From positions 4,415,001 through 4,479,000 of the forward strand of contig NZ_JAUOEO010000001.1 in the NCBI RefSeq assembly GCF_030540825.1: DNA of 64,000 bases, written 5' to 3'. The stretch is from Flavivirga spongiicola (GTDB lineage Bacteria > Bacteroidota > Bacteroidia > Flavobacteriales > Flavobacteriaceae). Below are positions 27,800 through 36,027 of the stretch, one piece after another. The translations under genes were made by a program, and so were the position numbers. The notes under the pieces were generated by a model. It saw only the letters and a list, made by a program, of their open reading frames with translations, made no database searches and was not told where the DNA came from. Positions within the stretch are counted from its first letter, which is position 1, and the number at the start of each line of letters is the position of its first letter.

Positions 27800-29242
27800 C
27801 TATTTTATCACCGTTATTGAACCCTTTTTTGTTTGTTGAGTTTCAGTTGTTATTATATAGTAGTAAACTGGATTTACATCTTTAAAATCTAATGCTTCTA
27901 CTGGCCAATTATTTTGATAATCATTAGTTTGGAATACTATTTCTCCCTGTGAACTAATCAATGTAATTTTTGTATTTGTTCCACTTATATAGGCTTGGGG
28001 AATCACCCAAGTATCATTTATACCATCACCATTTGGGCTTATTAAATTAGGGATGTTAGGAACATCTGGAAAGGTTTCTTGTATTTCAAAAAGATATTCT
28101 TTTGATGATATACACCCTGCTGTTTGTTTAATAACCGCTTTATAACGACCTACCTGTGTTGCTTCGTAAGTATTATTAATAGCTCCCGTTATTAAAGTTT
28201 CATTTAAATACCACTCATATTCTGGGTTGGTAGCTGTGTCTGTAACAGTTACTGTCAATGTACCACTAGCTGGCAATAAATTCATTACCGGAGCTTCAGG
28301 AATATCAATACTACTTGTAAATTGATTGGCATCTAAATCTATGGATGCACTTGTTGAACAACTACCTAAAGTAACATTTACTGAGTATACTCCTGATTCG
28401 TTGGTTTCATAGGTTCGATTTATAGCATCAATAATCTCATTACCGTCTTTAAACCATTGGTAACTAGCACCTGATGTTGCTGTTAAGGTTGTTAAACCTT
28501 GACTAGAACAAAATGGATTCCCTAAACTGGAACTGATATTACTAGTCCCACCAGACGAAGCCTGACTTACAGTTACTCTATTTGAAAATGAATTTGAAGA
28601 ACAAGTTCCATAATTTGTTTCTACAAAATAAGTTCCAGGTTCACTTACTTCTAAACTTGCCCCTGAAGCAACAAAATCAGATGTAGTAGGGCTTGTTTCT
28701 TTAAACCAATTAAATGTAAGTGAAGGATATTGTAATGGAGAATCATTATCTCCTGTTCCTGGATTATCTATAGTTAATAAATAACTTCCACCAGAACAAT
28801 AAACACCTGTAGAATTTAAATCATTAATAGTAAAAGGTGTATCCTGAATTTTATAATATGCAGGAAAAGCTATAGATCCGCTACTAGTTGCTACGGGATC
28901 TGTACTTTTAACTCTAACTTTAAACGCTTCTCCCGCTATGTCTGTAGGAACAGAAAAATTAATCAAAGTACCCGACACGGTAATTGCCCCAGCGGCCGAA
29001 GTAAAAAGCACTATAGGAGTTGAAAAATCTCCTGTCTCATTAGAAAGTTCTAACACAAATTGATTAGAAGGGTTTATTAATGCCGCTTCAAAATTAACAG
29101 ATACGTTATAACTGTTAAACGACGGACTTGCACATGCTGCGCTAAATTGTAAACCAGGTGGGTGTACAATTTGTGCGCTTATATGCCCCGAAAGTAACAG
29201 GAGAACAACAACAACAATATTAATAATAGTAAAATTTCGCAT
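27800..29242 (-). CDS. sprC: Gliding motility protein SprC, T9SS type B substrate
   Basis: A 480-residue secreted protein. It has a signal peptide (1-23, ...LLLLSGHISA), an N-terminal beta-sandwich, then Ig/PKD-like modules with Cys-flanked strands (STGVYCSGGSYLLTIDNPG, TYFVETNYGTCSSNSF, YEATQVGRYKAVIKQTAGC). It ends in a type B gliding-motility C-terminal domain from ~residue 395: PNLISPNGDGINDTWVIP ... LISSQGEIVFQTNDYQNNWP ... PVYYYIITTETQQTKKGSITVIK. It is exported through T9SS and acts at the surface or in the outer-membrane motility apparatus. It is first in the sprC-sprD-sprB-sprF operon. The stop codon is 1 bp from the sprD ATG. The sprC name rests on this gene order and the domain make-up. 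Confidence 0.85.
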   Translation of the reverse strand: MRNFTIINIVVVVLLLLSGHISAQIVHPPGLQFSAACASPSFNSYNVSVNFEAALINPSNQFVLELSNETGDFSTPIVLFTSAAGAITVSGTLINFSVPTDIAGEAFKVRVKSTDPVATSSGSIAFPAYYKIQDTPFTINDLNSTGVYCSGGSYLLTIDNPGTGDNDSPLQYPSLTFNWFKETSPTTSDFVASGASLEVSEPGTYFVETNYGTCSSNSFSNRVTVSQASSGGTSNISSSLGNPFCSSQGLTTLTATSGASYQWFKDGNEIIDAINRTYETNESGVYSVNVTLGSCSTSASIDLDANQFTSSIDIPEAPVMNLLPASGTLTVTVTDTATNPEYEWYLNETLITGAINNTYEATQVGRYKAVIKQTAGCISSKEYLFEIQETFPDVPNIPNLISPNGDGINDTWVIPQAYISGTNTKITLISSQGEIVFQTNDYQNNWPVEALDFKDVNPVYYYIITTETQQTKKGSITVIK

Positions 29243-29402
29243 ACGATATTATTCTCTTTAGTTAATAAAACTTTTAGAAACAATTATCGTTCTAATAACA
29301 ATATCATTAGAATTGAAAATCACTTTATAATAATTGTTGGTTGGTTTAATAAAAAGAACTCTTTTATAGGTTTAAGGGAGAACTAATAAAATTTTCTTTA
29401 TT

Positions 29403-30710
29403 TTAATTTTTGTTACTGTTGGCTGCTATTATTTTATTAATACGTAATCTAAAGTCAGGTCTTTTCTTATTCTTCAAATCAATAAATGTTTCAGAATTCT
29501 GACTTTTTGCGTACACATTATAAAAAGATCTGTTCCCATACCAATTCTCTAAGTCTTCATTATTAGAATTATATTCTTTAAATATGTTTCCATTACAATT
29601 GTTGAAATACATATCAACAAATTTAATTTTTTCCAAATTCTCTTGATTAATCGTTATCTTATCATCTAATATTACTGCTGGGTTAAATCCAGAAATAACA
29701 CTTTTATTGATATCAAGCGAAGCATTTTCACCTATAAAAACCGCTTCTTTAATCAAGCCCATTTTAATATGAGTACTTAAATCTGTACTATTATTTAATA
29801 AAGTCAAGTTTTTAGCAACTACTTTTGTTCCTTCCTTAGTAAAATCGACTTCTTCTTTTTTATCATATGAAGTAACTTGCAAACATCTTGCACCGCTACT
29901 ATTAGTAGCATATGGAGATCGAACAGCCAATGAATTATCTAAATTAGATTGTGATCCTAAATTAAACTTAAAGTCATTACTGTTAGAACTGTAAGAAACT
30001 GCCTTAAGTAAATTAACTCTTCCTCCTAATATCTCAAAAGAATCTCCTGCACAATAACTTACCATTATATTTTCTAATACTGTTTCATTTCCTACTCCAG
30101 CTAATAATATTCCATCAAAATTAAATCCTTTTCTTAATTTTCTTCCTGCATATTCTATTCTCACATACTTTAACACACCTGAACTACTATTGATATTCGT
30201 ACCACCATAGTTTGTATATCTATAAGAAGATGAATCAAGGTTTAAATATTGTGAAGCAATAGAACCATTTCCGAATTTATTAGTTGGAGCATCACCTAAT
30301 AAAACCAAACCTCCCCAGTCACCAGCTTTTTTAACACTTCTATTAGAGGTAAAAACTATAGGATCGGTTTCTAAACCTTCTGCCATTATAGTTGCTCCTT
30401 TAGCAATAGTTAAAGATCCTTTTGTTTCAAAATCACCAATAATTACAGTTCCAGGTTCTATAGTAAGCGTTGTACTATCTGTAACAAAAACATTACCTAA
30501 CAACAAGTAAGTATCTCTCTTGTACAATTTCGTGTCTTTGGAAATATTTCCTGTTAGTATTTGACTAGGCTCACCGTAGTCTGTTCTCTTAGGATCAAAA
30601 TCTGTCCAATTATTTAGCCAGTTTTCTGTACCTATTATTCCTTTTTCTTGCTGGGCTGATGCACTTCCTATCAATAGAAATAACATCATGATTTGGGTTA
30701 TTTTTTTCAT
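29403..30710 (-). CDS. Secreted right-handed beta-helix protein, function unknown
   Basis: 435 residues with a signal peptide (MKKITQIMMLFLLIGSASAQ). The frame is open to 30818, but the ATG at 30710 is chosen because it begins the signal peptide and lies 30 bp downstream of a Bacteroidota -7 box. The body has the stacked-strand pattern seen in many Bacteroidota exported beta-helices: YLLLGNVFVTDSTTLTIEPG, TVIIGDFETKGSLTIAKGAT, PIVFTSNRSVKKAGDWGG, LKYVRIEYAGRK, NFDGILLAGVGNETVLENIM and SCAGDSFEILGG-like turns. No enzyme motif or T9SS sorting domain is evident at the C-terminus. It is upstream of sprC by 160 bp on the same strand and could be read into the spr operon, but no direct link to gliding is shown. 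Confidence 0.75.
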   Translation of the reverse strand: MKKITQIMMLFLLIGSASAQQEKGIIGTENWLNNWTDFDPKRTDYGEPSQILTGNISKDTKLYKRDTYLLLGNVFVTDSTTLTIEPGTVIIGDFETKGSLTIAKGATIMAEGLETDPIVFTSNRSVKKAGDWGGLVLLGDAPTNKFGNGSIASQYLNLDSSSYRYTNYGGTNINSSSGVLKYVRIEYAGRKLRKGFNFDGILLAGVGNETVLENIMVSYCAGDSFEILGGRVNLLKAVSYSSNSNDFKFNLGSQSNLDNSLAVRSPYATNSSGARCLQVTSYDKKEEVDFTKEGTKVVAKNLTLLNNSTDLSTHIKMGLIKEAVFIGENASLDINKSVISGFNPAVILDDKITINQENLEKIKFVDMYFNNCNGNIFKEYNSNNEDLENWYGNRSFYNVYAKSQNSETFIDLKNKKRPDFRLRINKIIAANSNKN

Positions 30711-31313
30711 ATCAATTAATATTAACACTATGTTTAGTTCAAATCTACAATTATTTGTAATTAAATTCCACCAAAAGCTAATAAATTCGATGAAATGCAC
30801 AATTATGTAGGAATACACCTATTAATTTATTCGGTATAATGCATGCACATCTTTTAAACACCCCATAGAAATAGAATTGTAATGCTATATTTAGATTTTA
30901 CTGAACTTATCTTGACTTTTTTCATTCAAACCAAAAGCCATGCTTTTCTTTCTAGATGGCATTTTTTTGCGCATCATAACATCGCTACGATTTAATAAAA
31001 ACAAAATATGGGAATATAATAGCCTGCCCGATTACAGAACTAAATGATTTTGTAGCAAATCATAAACGATCAATATGGATTCATTGATAAAATCCTTATA
31101 TAAAAATTAAGACAAAAAGAAAAATCTATTATAATACTATTATGACTTTTGTTTATTTATTTTACACAAAAAAATATGCTTAATAAATTAAACTCGTCAC
31201 AAAATAGATAATTAAGGTTTAACTTGAATTTTGGTTTTCTGACCTTAAATATTATTAATGAAAATTTTACTAATTATTTATTTTAAATAACAAATAATAT
31301 GAGTAAATGGTTA
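30711..31313. other. Intergenic region, no gene seen
   Basis: About 600 bp of AT-rich DNA between two leftward genes. It contains the beta-helix gene promoter near 30740, a hairpin ATGATTT/AAATCAT at 31044-31063, and an A/T-only inverted repeat (ATTATTT/AAATAAT) at 31273-31298 just after the stop of the next gene upstream, possibly its terminator. No reading frame with coding character was found. Confidence 0.6.
30740..30774 (-). promoter_or_regulatory. Promoter of the beta-helix protein gene
   Basis: On the minus strand TAGATTTG (30740-30747) fits TAnnTTTG. A TTTTG (30772-30776) lies 24 bp upstream, slightly long for a -33 element. The ATG at 30710 would follow ~25 nt after transcription start. 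Confidence 0.45.
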
Positions 31314-31757
31314 TTAACGAAATTCACTGTATTCATGCAGTGCCTTCATTGTATCTTCATAAAATATAATGGCCGCTATTAAGTTACTTTTATCTGAATA
31401 GGGCAACATGGTCCTTTGAAAATTAAGAGTCGTTTCCAAAAATGCATCCGAAGCTTCAAATTCATCATCCAAAGTCTCTCTATTACTTTTTGTATTAGGA
31501 ATTCCTAAAGTGACCATTGTCACACCGGGTTTCGTAGCAAATGCTATATAAGGTAAAGTTTTAACTAAAAGTTTTATTCGCTCAACATAAAGTTCTAATA
31601 GTTGACCTTTTTGCATGCGATCTAACTCTTCCTTATCATGGTATTTTTTTATACCTACTTTTTCACTGATAATACTCTTAGGTGCATCCTTTTGAGCAAA
31701 GCTAGCTCCTGTTATTAAAAATAAGCTAAGACTAAAAAATATAATTTTCATTTTCAT
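31314..31757 (-). CDS. Small exported protein of unknown function
   Basis: 147 residues that I do not recognise. The ATG at 31757 gives a clean signal peptide (MKMKIIFFSLSLFLITGASFAQ). An upstream in-frame start at 31817 lies within the predicted promoter and is rejected. The mature ~125 residues look mostly alpha-helical and charged (EELDRMQKGQLLELYVERIK, ETTLNFQRTMLPYSDKSN, IIFYEDTMKALHEYSEFR), with one Gly/Thr-rich stretch (KPGVTMVTLGIPNTKSNRE). It has no Cys and no lipobox, so it is probably a soluble periplasmic protein. It appears to be a single-gene unit with its own promoter and an AT-rich hairpin behind it. It sits between the spr locus and the LytTR/kelch cluster and shows no clear tie to either. 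Confidence 0.7.
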   Translation of the reverse strand: MKMKIIFFSLSLFLITGASFAQKDAPKSIISEKVGIKKYHDKEELDRMQKGQLLELYVERIKLLVKTLPYIAFATKPGVTMVTLGIPNTKSNRETLDDEFEASDAFLETTLNFQRTMLPYSDKSNLIAAIIFYEDTMKALHEYSEFR

Positions 31758-32171
31758 ATTACAAATTTTCTTGATTATGAAAAACAAAACTATGCAATTT
31801 ATCTTAAAAAACAACATTTTAACCGATTTTTTTGCGTTTTGTCCTAAATTTTATCAAAATCCATAGTATAGTAGTGAGTTACAATTAAATAAAAATGGCG
31901 TAAAAATGAAAATTTTATTTCTAACACTGAATATATTATACAAACTTATATAATGATTTAATATTCTTAAGTCCAAATTAAAGAACAAACCTACTTTGTT
32001 AAAAATTATCTATATCCAAGATATTGATCCATCTTCGACTTTGGGAGTCTATATATAGAACATTACGTAAGAGCTTCTTATAGGTTTTACAGTAAATTCC
32101 CAAAATAACTTTAAAATTGTTAGAAACGCTTATTTATTATTCATGAATAATAAAGTTTATAAACTTAAAAA
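31758..32171. other. Intergenic region with a 22-bp palindrome
   Basis: About 410 bp without a gene. It includes the promoter at 31785-31814. It also contains a perfect 22-bp palindrome, half-site TTTATTATTCA, at 32133-32154, starting 18 bp after the stop of the LytTR gene. Being purely A/T-rich it is a weak terminator candidate and could equally be an operator. Confidence 0.55.
31785..31814 (-). promoter_or_regulatory. Promoter of the small exported protein
   Basis: TTG (31812-31814), 19 bp, then TAGTTTTG (31785-31792) on the minus strand: a very good match to the Bacteroidota -33/-7 consensus. It sets the start codon at 31757, about 25 nt downstream of the likely transcription start. Confidence 0.6.
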
Positions 32172-32894
32172 CTAATATGCCAAATCAGTCATTACTCTAT
32201 CAGCGTATATTTCTCCTATAGGTATGTGCATATCATCAATAACTACCTTTCGTTTTAAGACTTTGTTAATTAAACACGTGTTAATAATAAACGATTTATG
32301 TATTTGCCTAAAGTAATCGGGAAGGTTAACGAGAATTTTATCTAGTTCTAAAGTTGTAATTATTGGAGCACTATAATTATTTATAAAAATTTTAGTAACA
32401 CATTTCACCGTTTGTATGTATTTTATCTCGCTAATATCGAGTTTAATAGTTTCGTATTCTGTTTTAATTAAAAGACCTCCTCTATCCTTCTTTGTTTCTT
32501 TTGTTCCAGCAGAAACTATATTAACAGTACTCGAACTTAATTGTTTATCTCTATTCTTAACTTTAAATATTCCTTTTAATAAATCATTAAACACCATTGG
32601 TTTAATTAAGTAATCTGTTGCGTTTAATTTAAAAGCTTCTAACCTAAACTTGGCATCATCAGCAGTAAAAATAAACTGTGGTAAGTGTTCAATTTTTTTA
32701 GTGATTTCAATCCAATTAGAACAAAACAACTTCGCATCTAAAAAAGCCAAATCGATTTTATTCTTGTTTAAAAAAGTAACAGCATCTATGGGGTTAATAA
32801 ATGATGCTACTAATTTTACATGCTCTATTCTGTTTAGATAAGATTTTAAGGTATCAATGACTTTTGGACAGGTATCTACCACGACACATTTCAT
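32172..32894 (-). CDS. LytTR-family response regulator with atypical receiver
   Basis: 240 residues: receiver domain (~1-120) and LytTR DNA-binding domain (~145-240, YIQTVKCVTKIFINNYSAPI ... FRQIHKSFIINTCLINKVL). It aligns without gaps to the regulator at 37284-38009. Asp7, the phospho-acceptor Asp53 (AFLDAKLF) and Lys98 (YLIKP) are kept. The second acidic pocket residue is Thr8 instead of Asp, and the usual Met-Pro after Asp53 is replaced by Lys-Leu-Phe. Metal binding, and so phosphorylation, may be weakened. The ATG at 32894 starts the receiver (MKCVVVD); the frame is open 8 codons further but that start overlaps the previous gene. It is third in a kelch-DUF4907-LytTR operon, 10 bp after DUF4907, and no kinase gene adjoins it. 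Confidence 0.85.
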   Translation of the reverse strand: MKCVVVDTCPKVIDTLKSYLNRIEHVKLVASFINPIDAVTFLNKNKIDLAFLDAKLFCSNWIEITKKIEHLPQFIFTADDAKFRLEAFKLNATDYLIKPMVFNDLLKGIFKVKNRDKQLSSSTVNIVSAGTKETKKDRGGLLIKTEYETIKLDISEIKYIQTVKCVTKIFINNYSAPIITTLELDKILVNLPDYFRQIHKSFIINTCLINKVLKRKVVIDDMHIPIGEIYADRVMTDLAY

Positions 32895-32904
32895 TACTTT
32901 AAGA

Positions 32905-33228
32905 TTATTTGAACGCATTTAGTTGTATTTTTAATATTATTAGTTCTTTTAATGAAACAGTCGGAGAGTTCCTGGTCTTTAGTTTATTAATAACTAAACA
33001 TGCTACTTTATCGGCATCTTCTTCTGAAAAAAATGGTTTATTTTTTTGAATTGCAGGAATATAATTTTGTTTAATTAAAACCTTCTTATTACTAGTTATT
33101 TCATAACCAAAACCATTGTCAACTCTAAATGTTTTACTGTCTATAGCTTCCTTTTTATTTAATACTAATAAAGAGATTAATACTATTAAACCAGCTGCTA
33201 TAATAATAGGACTTACTATTTTCTTCAT
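32905..33228 (-). CDS. DUF4907 family membrane-anchored protein
   Basis: 107 residues. One N-terminal membrane segment or uncleaved signal (IVSPIIIAAGLIVLISLLVL) is followed by a ~75-residue domain with the DUF4907 pattern: GFGYEITSNKKVLIKQNYIP, then AIQKNKPFFSEEDADKVACL and VINKL. The family is found mainly in Bacteroidota, is uncharacterised, and probably faces the periplasm. It lies downstream of the kelch lipoprotein across a 116-bp gap that holds a 16-bp perfect inverted repeat, and 10 bp upstream of the LytTR start. A purine-rich AGGTGAAAG precedes the ATG. The family assignment is from recalled pattern, not a search. Confidence 0.75.
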   Translation of the reverse strand: MKKIVSPIIIAAGLIVLISLLVLNKKEAIDSKTFRVDNGFGYEITSNKKVLIKQNYIPAIQKNKPFFSEEDADKVACLVINKLKTRNSPTVSLKELIILKIQLNAFK

Positions 33229-33245
33229 CTTTCACCTTATATTTA

Positions 33246-33307
33246 ATATCCCCAAAACATTATCATCTAACACCAACGACTCTACCTATAGAATGTTTTG
33301 GGGATAT
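33246..33307. repeat. 16-bp perfect inverted repeat with 30-nt loop between kelch and DUF4907 genes
   Basis: ATATCCCCAAAACATT at 33246-33261 and its exact complement AATGTTTTGGGGATAT at 33292-33307. In the leftward transcript this makes a 16-bp stem with four consecutive G-C pairs. It lies between two genes of one presumed operon, 17 bp before the DUF4907 ATG. It may reduce read-through, protect the upstream message or act as an operator. Confidence 0.75.
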
Positions 33308-33344
33308 AATCAATAATCAAACTACTATAATTAATACTACTCAA

Positions 33345-34334
33345 TCAATCATCTTCATCATATTCCTCTAAAGGAAATATTTCGAAATTATCATCGAGAT
33401 ATAAATTACCTGTTCGTCCTAATAATACAAAGGCTCTGCTACCATTTGAAAAACTTACTGGATCTTGACGCACGGTAGCTTCTAATGCAGTAATTTCTTC
33501 CCAAATATCTGTTTCTGGTGTATACTCCCAAATGGTACCTACCGCACCTCCAGTATACCCTGCGGCAATATACCCTAATCCATTAACAGAAAAACTTACC
33601 GCATTAGATCGTGTTATTCTATAATCATCCTCTTCATCTAAATCCAGCTTTCTTGTCCATACTTCAGTTTTCGGATCGAACTCCCAAAAATCATCTACAT
33701 ATATACCATTACTTATACCTGTTCCTAAATACACTTTTTCATTTAAAACAAAAGTCGTTGCATCTCTACGTTTATTTCCTCCAAACCCAACAAGTTCGGA
33801 CCATTCATCAGCATTAGCGTCATATTTCCAAAAATCTTTTCTGTCATTATCACCATCATAACCCGTTCCAACATACCCAACGTTATTAATCCCAAAACTA
33901 ACGGCTCCTCTTCTAAGGCCTCCTCCAAAATCTGCTTTTTGAGTCCATGAGTTTGAACTTACATTATATTCCCAAAAATCTATCAACTCATTATCTCCAT
34001 CATAACCAATACCTAAATAACCTTTGTCATTCAGTGTGAAACTAGATGCCGAACTTCTTGGTGTCCCTGGAAAACTCGCTTTTTGAGACCAAAAATCCCC
34101 CTCTATATCATATTCCCAGAAATCGTTTAAGTAATCATCGCCATCATAACCCGTCCCCATAAAACCTTTATCACCTATGGTAAAACTAATAGCGCTACTT
34201 CTTGGTATACCATCAAAAACCGAGCGCTCTTTCCAATTTCCTCTTTCATAACCATCATCATCTGAGCATCCTGAGAAAGCTAGAGCAGAGCAAATAAGCC
34301 CTAACATAAATTTTCTATTGTTTGTCATTTTCAT
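33345..34334 (-). CDS. Kelch-repeat lipoprotein
   Basis: 329 residues. It has a lipoprotein signal peptide with lipobox AFSGC (Cys ~22) followed by acidic residues SDDDGYE, which in Bacteroidota can favour surface export. The body is six repeats of ~48 residues that form a kelch-type beta-propeller. Each has R/S-x-x-A-x-x-F, then GYxGTGYDGDxxxxDFWEYD and W-x-x-K (for example KGYLGIGYDGDNELIDFWEY). The repeated YDGDN/D acidic loops could bind divalent metal. It is the first gene of a leftward operon with DUF4907 and a LytTR regulator, and it is divergent from a DUF4270 lipoprotein and barrel pair. No catalytic residue is evident, and binding or scaffolding is the likeliest role. Confidence 0.85.
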   Translation of the reverse strand: MKMTNNRKFMLGLICSALAFSGCSDDDGYERGNWKERSVFDGIPRSSAISFTIGDKGFMGTGYDGDDYLNDFWEYDIEGDFWSQKASFPGTPRSSASSFTLNDKGYLGIGYDGDNELIDFWEYNVSSNSWTQKADFGGGLRRGAVSFGINNVGYVGTGYDGDNDRKDFWKYDANADEWSELVGFGGNKRRDATTFVLNEKVYLGTGISNGIYVDDFWEFDPKTEVWTRKLDLDEEDDYRITRSNAVSFSVNGLGYIAAGYTGGAVGTIWEYTPETDIWEEITALEATVRQDPVSFSNGSRAFVLLGRTGNLYLDDNFEIFPLEEYDEDD

Positions 34335-34737
34335 TCTTGTTTTTAAATTTATTTTTTAAATTAAATTTTACAGCCGCTGAAAAACAGAGACTATTCTCAA
34401 TATTAAAATCGTAAATAGCATTGTTGTTTTCATCCAGCAATTTATATGTATTATAAAAGGCATAACCTTCTTTAAAATCTGCTGTCCTTTAATATTATTA
34501 ACAGCTTTTTTGTTCATCTACAATATTTTTTAAGCAAACATATTATATGTTACTTCTGTCAAAAAACTAAATAGATATACTTGCTATTTCTCTATACAAA
34601 CTATAAACTTTCATAGACAAAATAGCTTTGTTGTGTTTATCGATAAATATTAAAGGTTAGACGCTTAAAAAGTAGCTTTTGTATACTTCTTTTTTTTGAA
34701 GCTGTGAACTCGTATAGATTCGCACAAAAAACCATAG
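34335..34737. other. Divergent promoter region, kelch operon and DUF4270 operon
   Basis: 403 bp separating two outward-facing transcription units. On the plus strand TAGCTTTG at 34623-34630 fits the -7 consensus ~108 bp before the DUF4270 ATG, but no good -33 TTG is seen at the right distance. No clear -7 element was found for the kelch side. This is the natural place to look for LytTR binding repeats serving both neighbouring LytTR proteins. Confidence 0.5.
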
Positions 34738-36027
34738 ATGAGATATATAGTTTTGCTTTTGATTATTGTCAGTTGTCTTTCTTGCAATAAAGAAGAAGAA
34801 GAGTTTACGTTACAAATAGGAGAAGACTTTGTTGAGAGTACAACTAAGGTATATTTTATAGATACCTTAACTGTTAAAGCCTCCACATTTCAGTTTGATT
34901 CTCTAATTGTATCCAGCCCTAACAGGCTTTTAATAGGTGCATATAACGACCCTGCTTTTGGAAAAACTTTGAGTAAAAGTTTTGTGCAATTAACAAATAC
35001 TATTTACAGCATAGATGATGATGCAGTTTACGACTCTATTGCATTAGTGCTTAATCCTGACAGATATTTTTACAATGATACCATACCTATTCAACAATTT
35101 AAAGTCTATGAAGTCTTAGATGATATAGAATCAGATGAAGGCTTCTATTACAATACAACAAACTTCAACTATAATACAATTCCTATTGCCGTTAAAGATT
35201 TTTTAGCAACACCAAATAAAAGTGATTCTTTAGATATTAAGGTGAATGATGTTTTTGGTTTGACTTTGTTTAACAAATTAAAAGAAAATGACATTAATAG
35301 TGGTTCAGAGTTTTTAGATGAATATAAAGGATTATTAATTGAAGCAAATAATAATGTTAATACTACTGTCTTAGGATTTTCAACCGATAGCTTTCTTCGA
35401 CTATATTATACGGTAGATGATAATGACAATGATCCAGAAGAAAAAACGATTGATTTTGCCATTAACCCATCAAATACTTTTAACCAAATAAGCAGTGAGA
35501 AATCTGGTACTTATTTTGAAAACATAGTAAACCAAGAAACATTAATTCCTAGTTCGGAAACCGATAATAGTTCTTTTATTCAAGCAGGAATTGGAATTGT
35601 TACCAGGTTAGATATCCCTTATTTAAAATCGTTAAATGATATTTCTTCTCAAGGTGTAGTTGTAGATGCCAAATTAAAATTCTCTTTAAAAGAGAACACC
35701 TATTCAGATAACTTGTATACCAAAGATTCTTTACAGGTTTACATCATTGACAATAAAGCTAACGTTTTAAGCAACTTAACTTTTGATGGTGAAACACCTA
35801 TTATGAGTACTATAGAAAATGACAATCCTGAATTTGATTCAGGTTTTTATACAATAAATATATTACCGTTTATCAGTTTAAAACAAAACGAAACTCATGA
35901 AGAATATTTTTTAGCTATTTACTCTCAAAACTTCAACAATTCAGTAGACAGATACATTTTTAATGGTAACCTCGCTCCAAATAACGTACGAATGAAATTG
36001 GAATTAACCTACGCTACCTATGACTAA
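34738..36027 (+). CDS. DUF4270 family lipoprotein
   Basis: 429 residues. The signal peptide ends at lipobox VSCLSC (Cys ~16) followed by NKEEEE. After it comes the DUF4270 pattern: STKVYFIDTLTVKASTFQFD, then LIGAYNDPAFGKTLSKSF, an internal region of beta strands, and a C-terminal NPEFDSGFYTINILPFISL. DUF4270 proteins are common in Bacteroidota, are outer-membrane or surface lipoproteins, and have no assigned function. The gene overlaps the downstream barrel gene by 8 bp, so the two are translationally coupled and probably form a complex. The ATG at 34738 is the first to give the lipoprotein signal. Confidence 0.85.
   Translation: MRYIVLLLIIVSCLSCNKEEEEFTLQIGEDFVESTTKVYFIDTLTVKASTFQFDSLIVSSPNRLLIGAYNDPAFGKTLSKSFVQLTNTIYSIDDDAVYDSIALVLNPDRYFYNDTIPIQQFKVYEVLDDIESDEGFYYNTTNFNYNTIPIAVKDFLATPNKSDSLDIKVNDVFGLTLFNKLKENDINSGSEFLDEYKGLLIEANNNVNTTVLGFSTDSFLRLYYTVDDNDNDPEEKTIDFAINPSNTFNQISSEKSGTYFENIVNQETLIPSSETDNSSFIQAGIGIVTRLDIPYLKSLNDISSQGVVVDAKLKFSLKENTYSDNLYTKDSLQVYIIDNKANVLSNLTFDGETPIMSTIENDNPEFDSGFYTINILPFISLKQNETHEEYFLAIYSQNFNNSVDRYIFNGNLAPNNVRMKLELTYATYD

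Noticed and set aside
34665-34886. A 73-codon minus-strand frame across the DUF4270 start
   Set aside because: It is antisense to the DUF4270 lipoprotein signal region, has no promoter or family pattern, and ends in low-complexity Lys residues.
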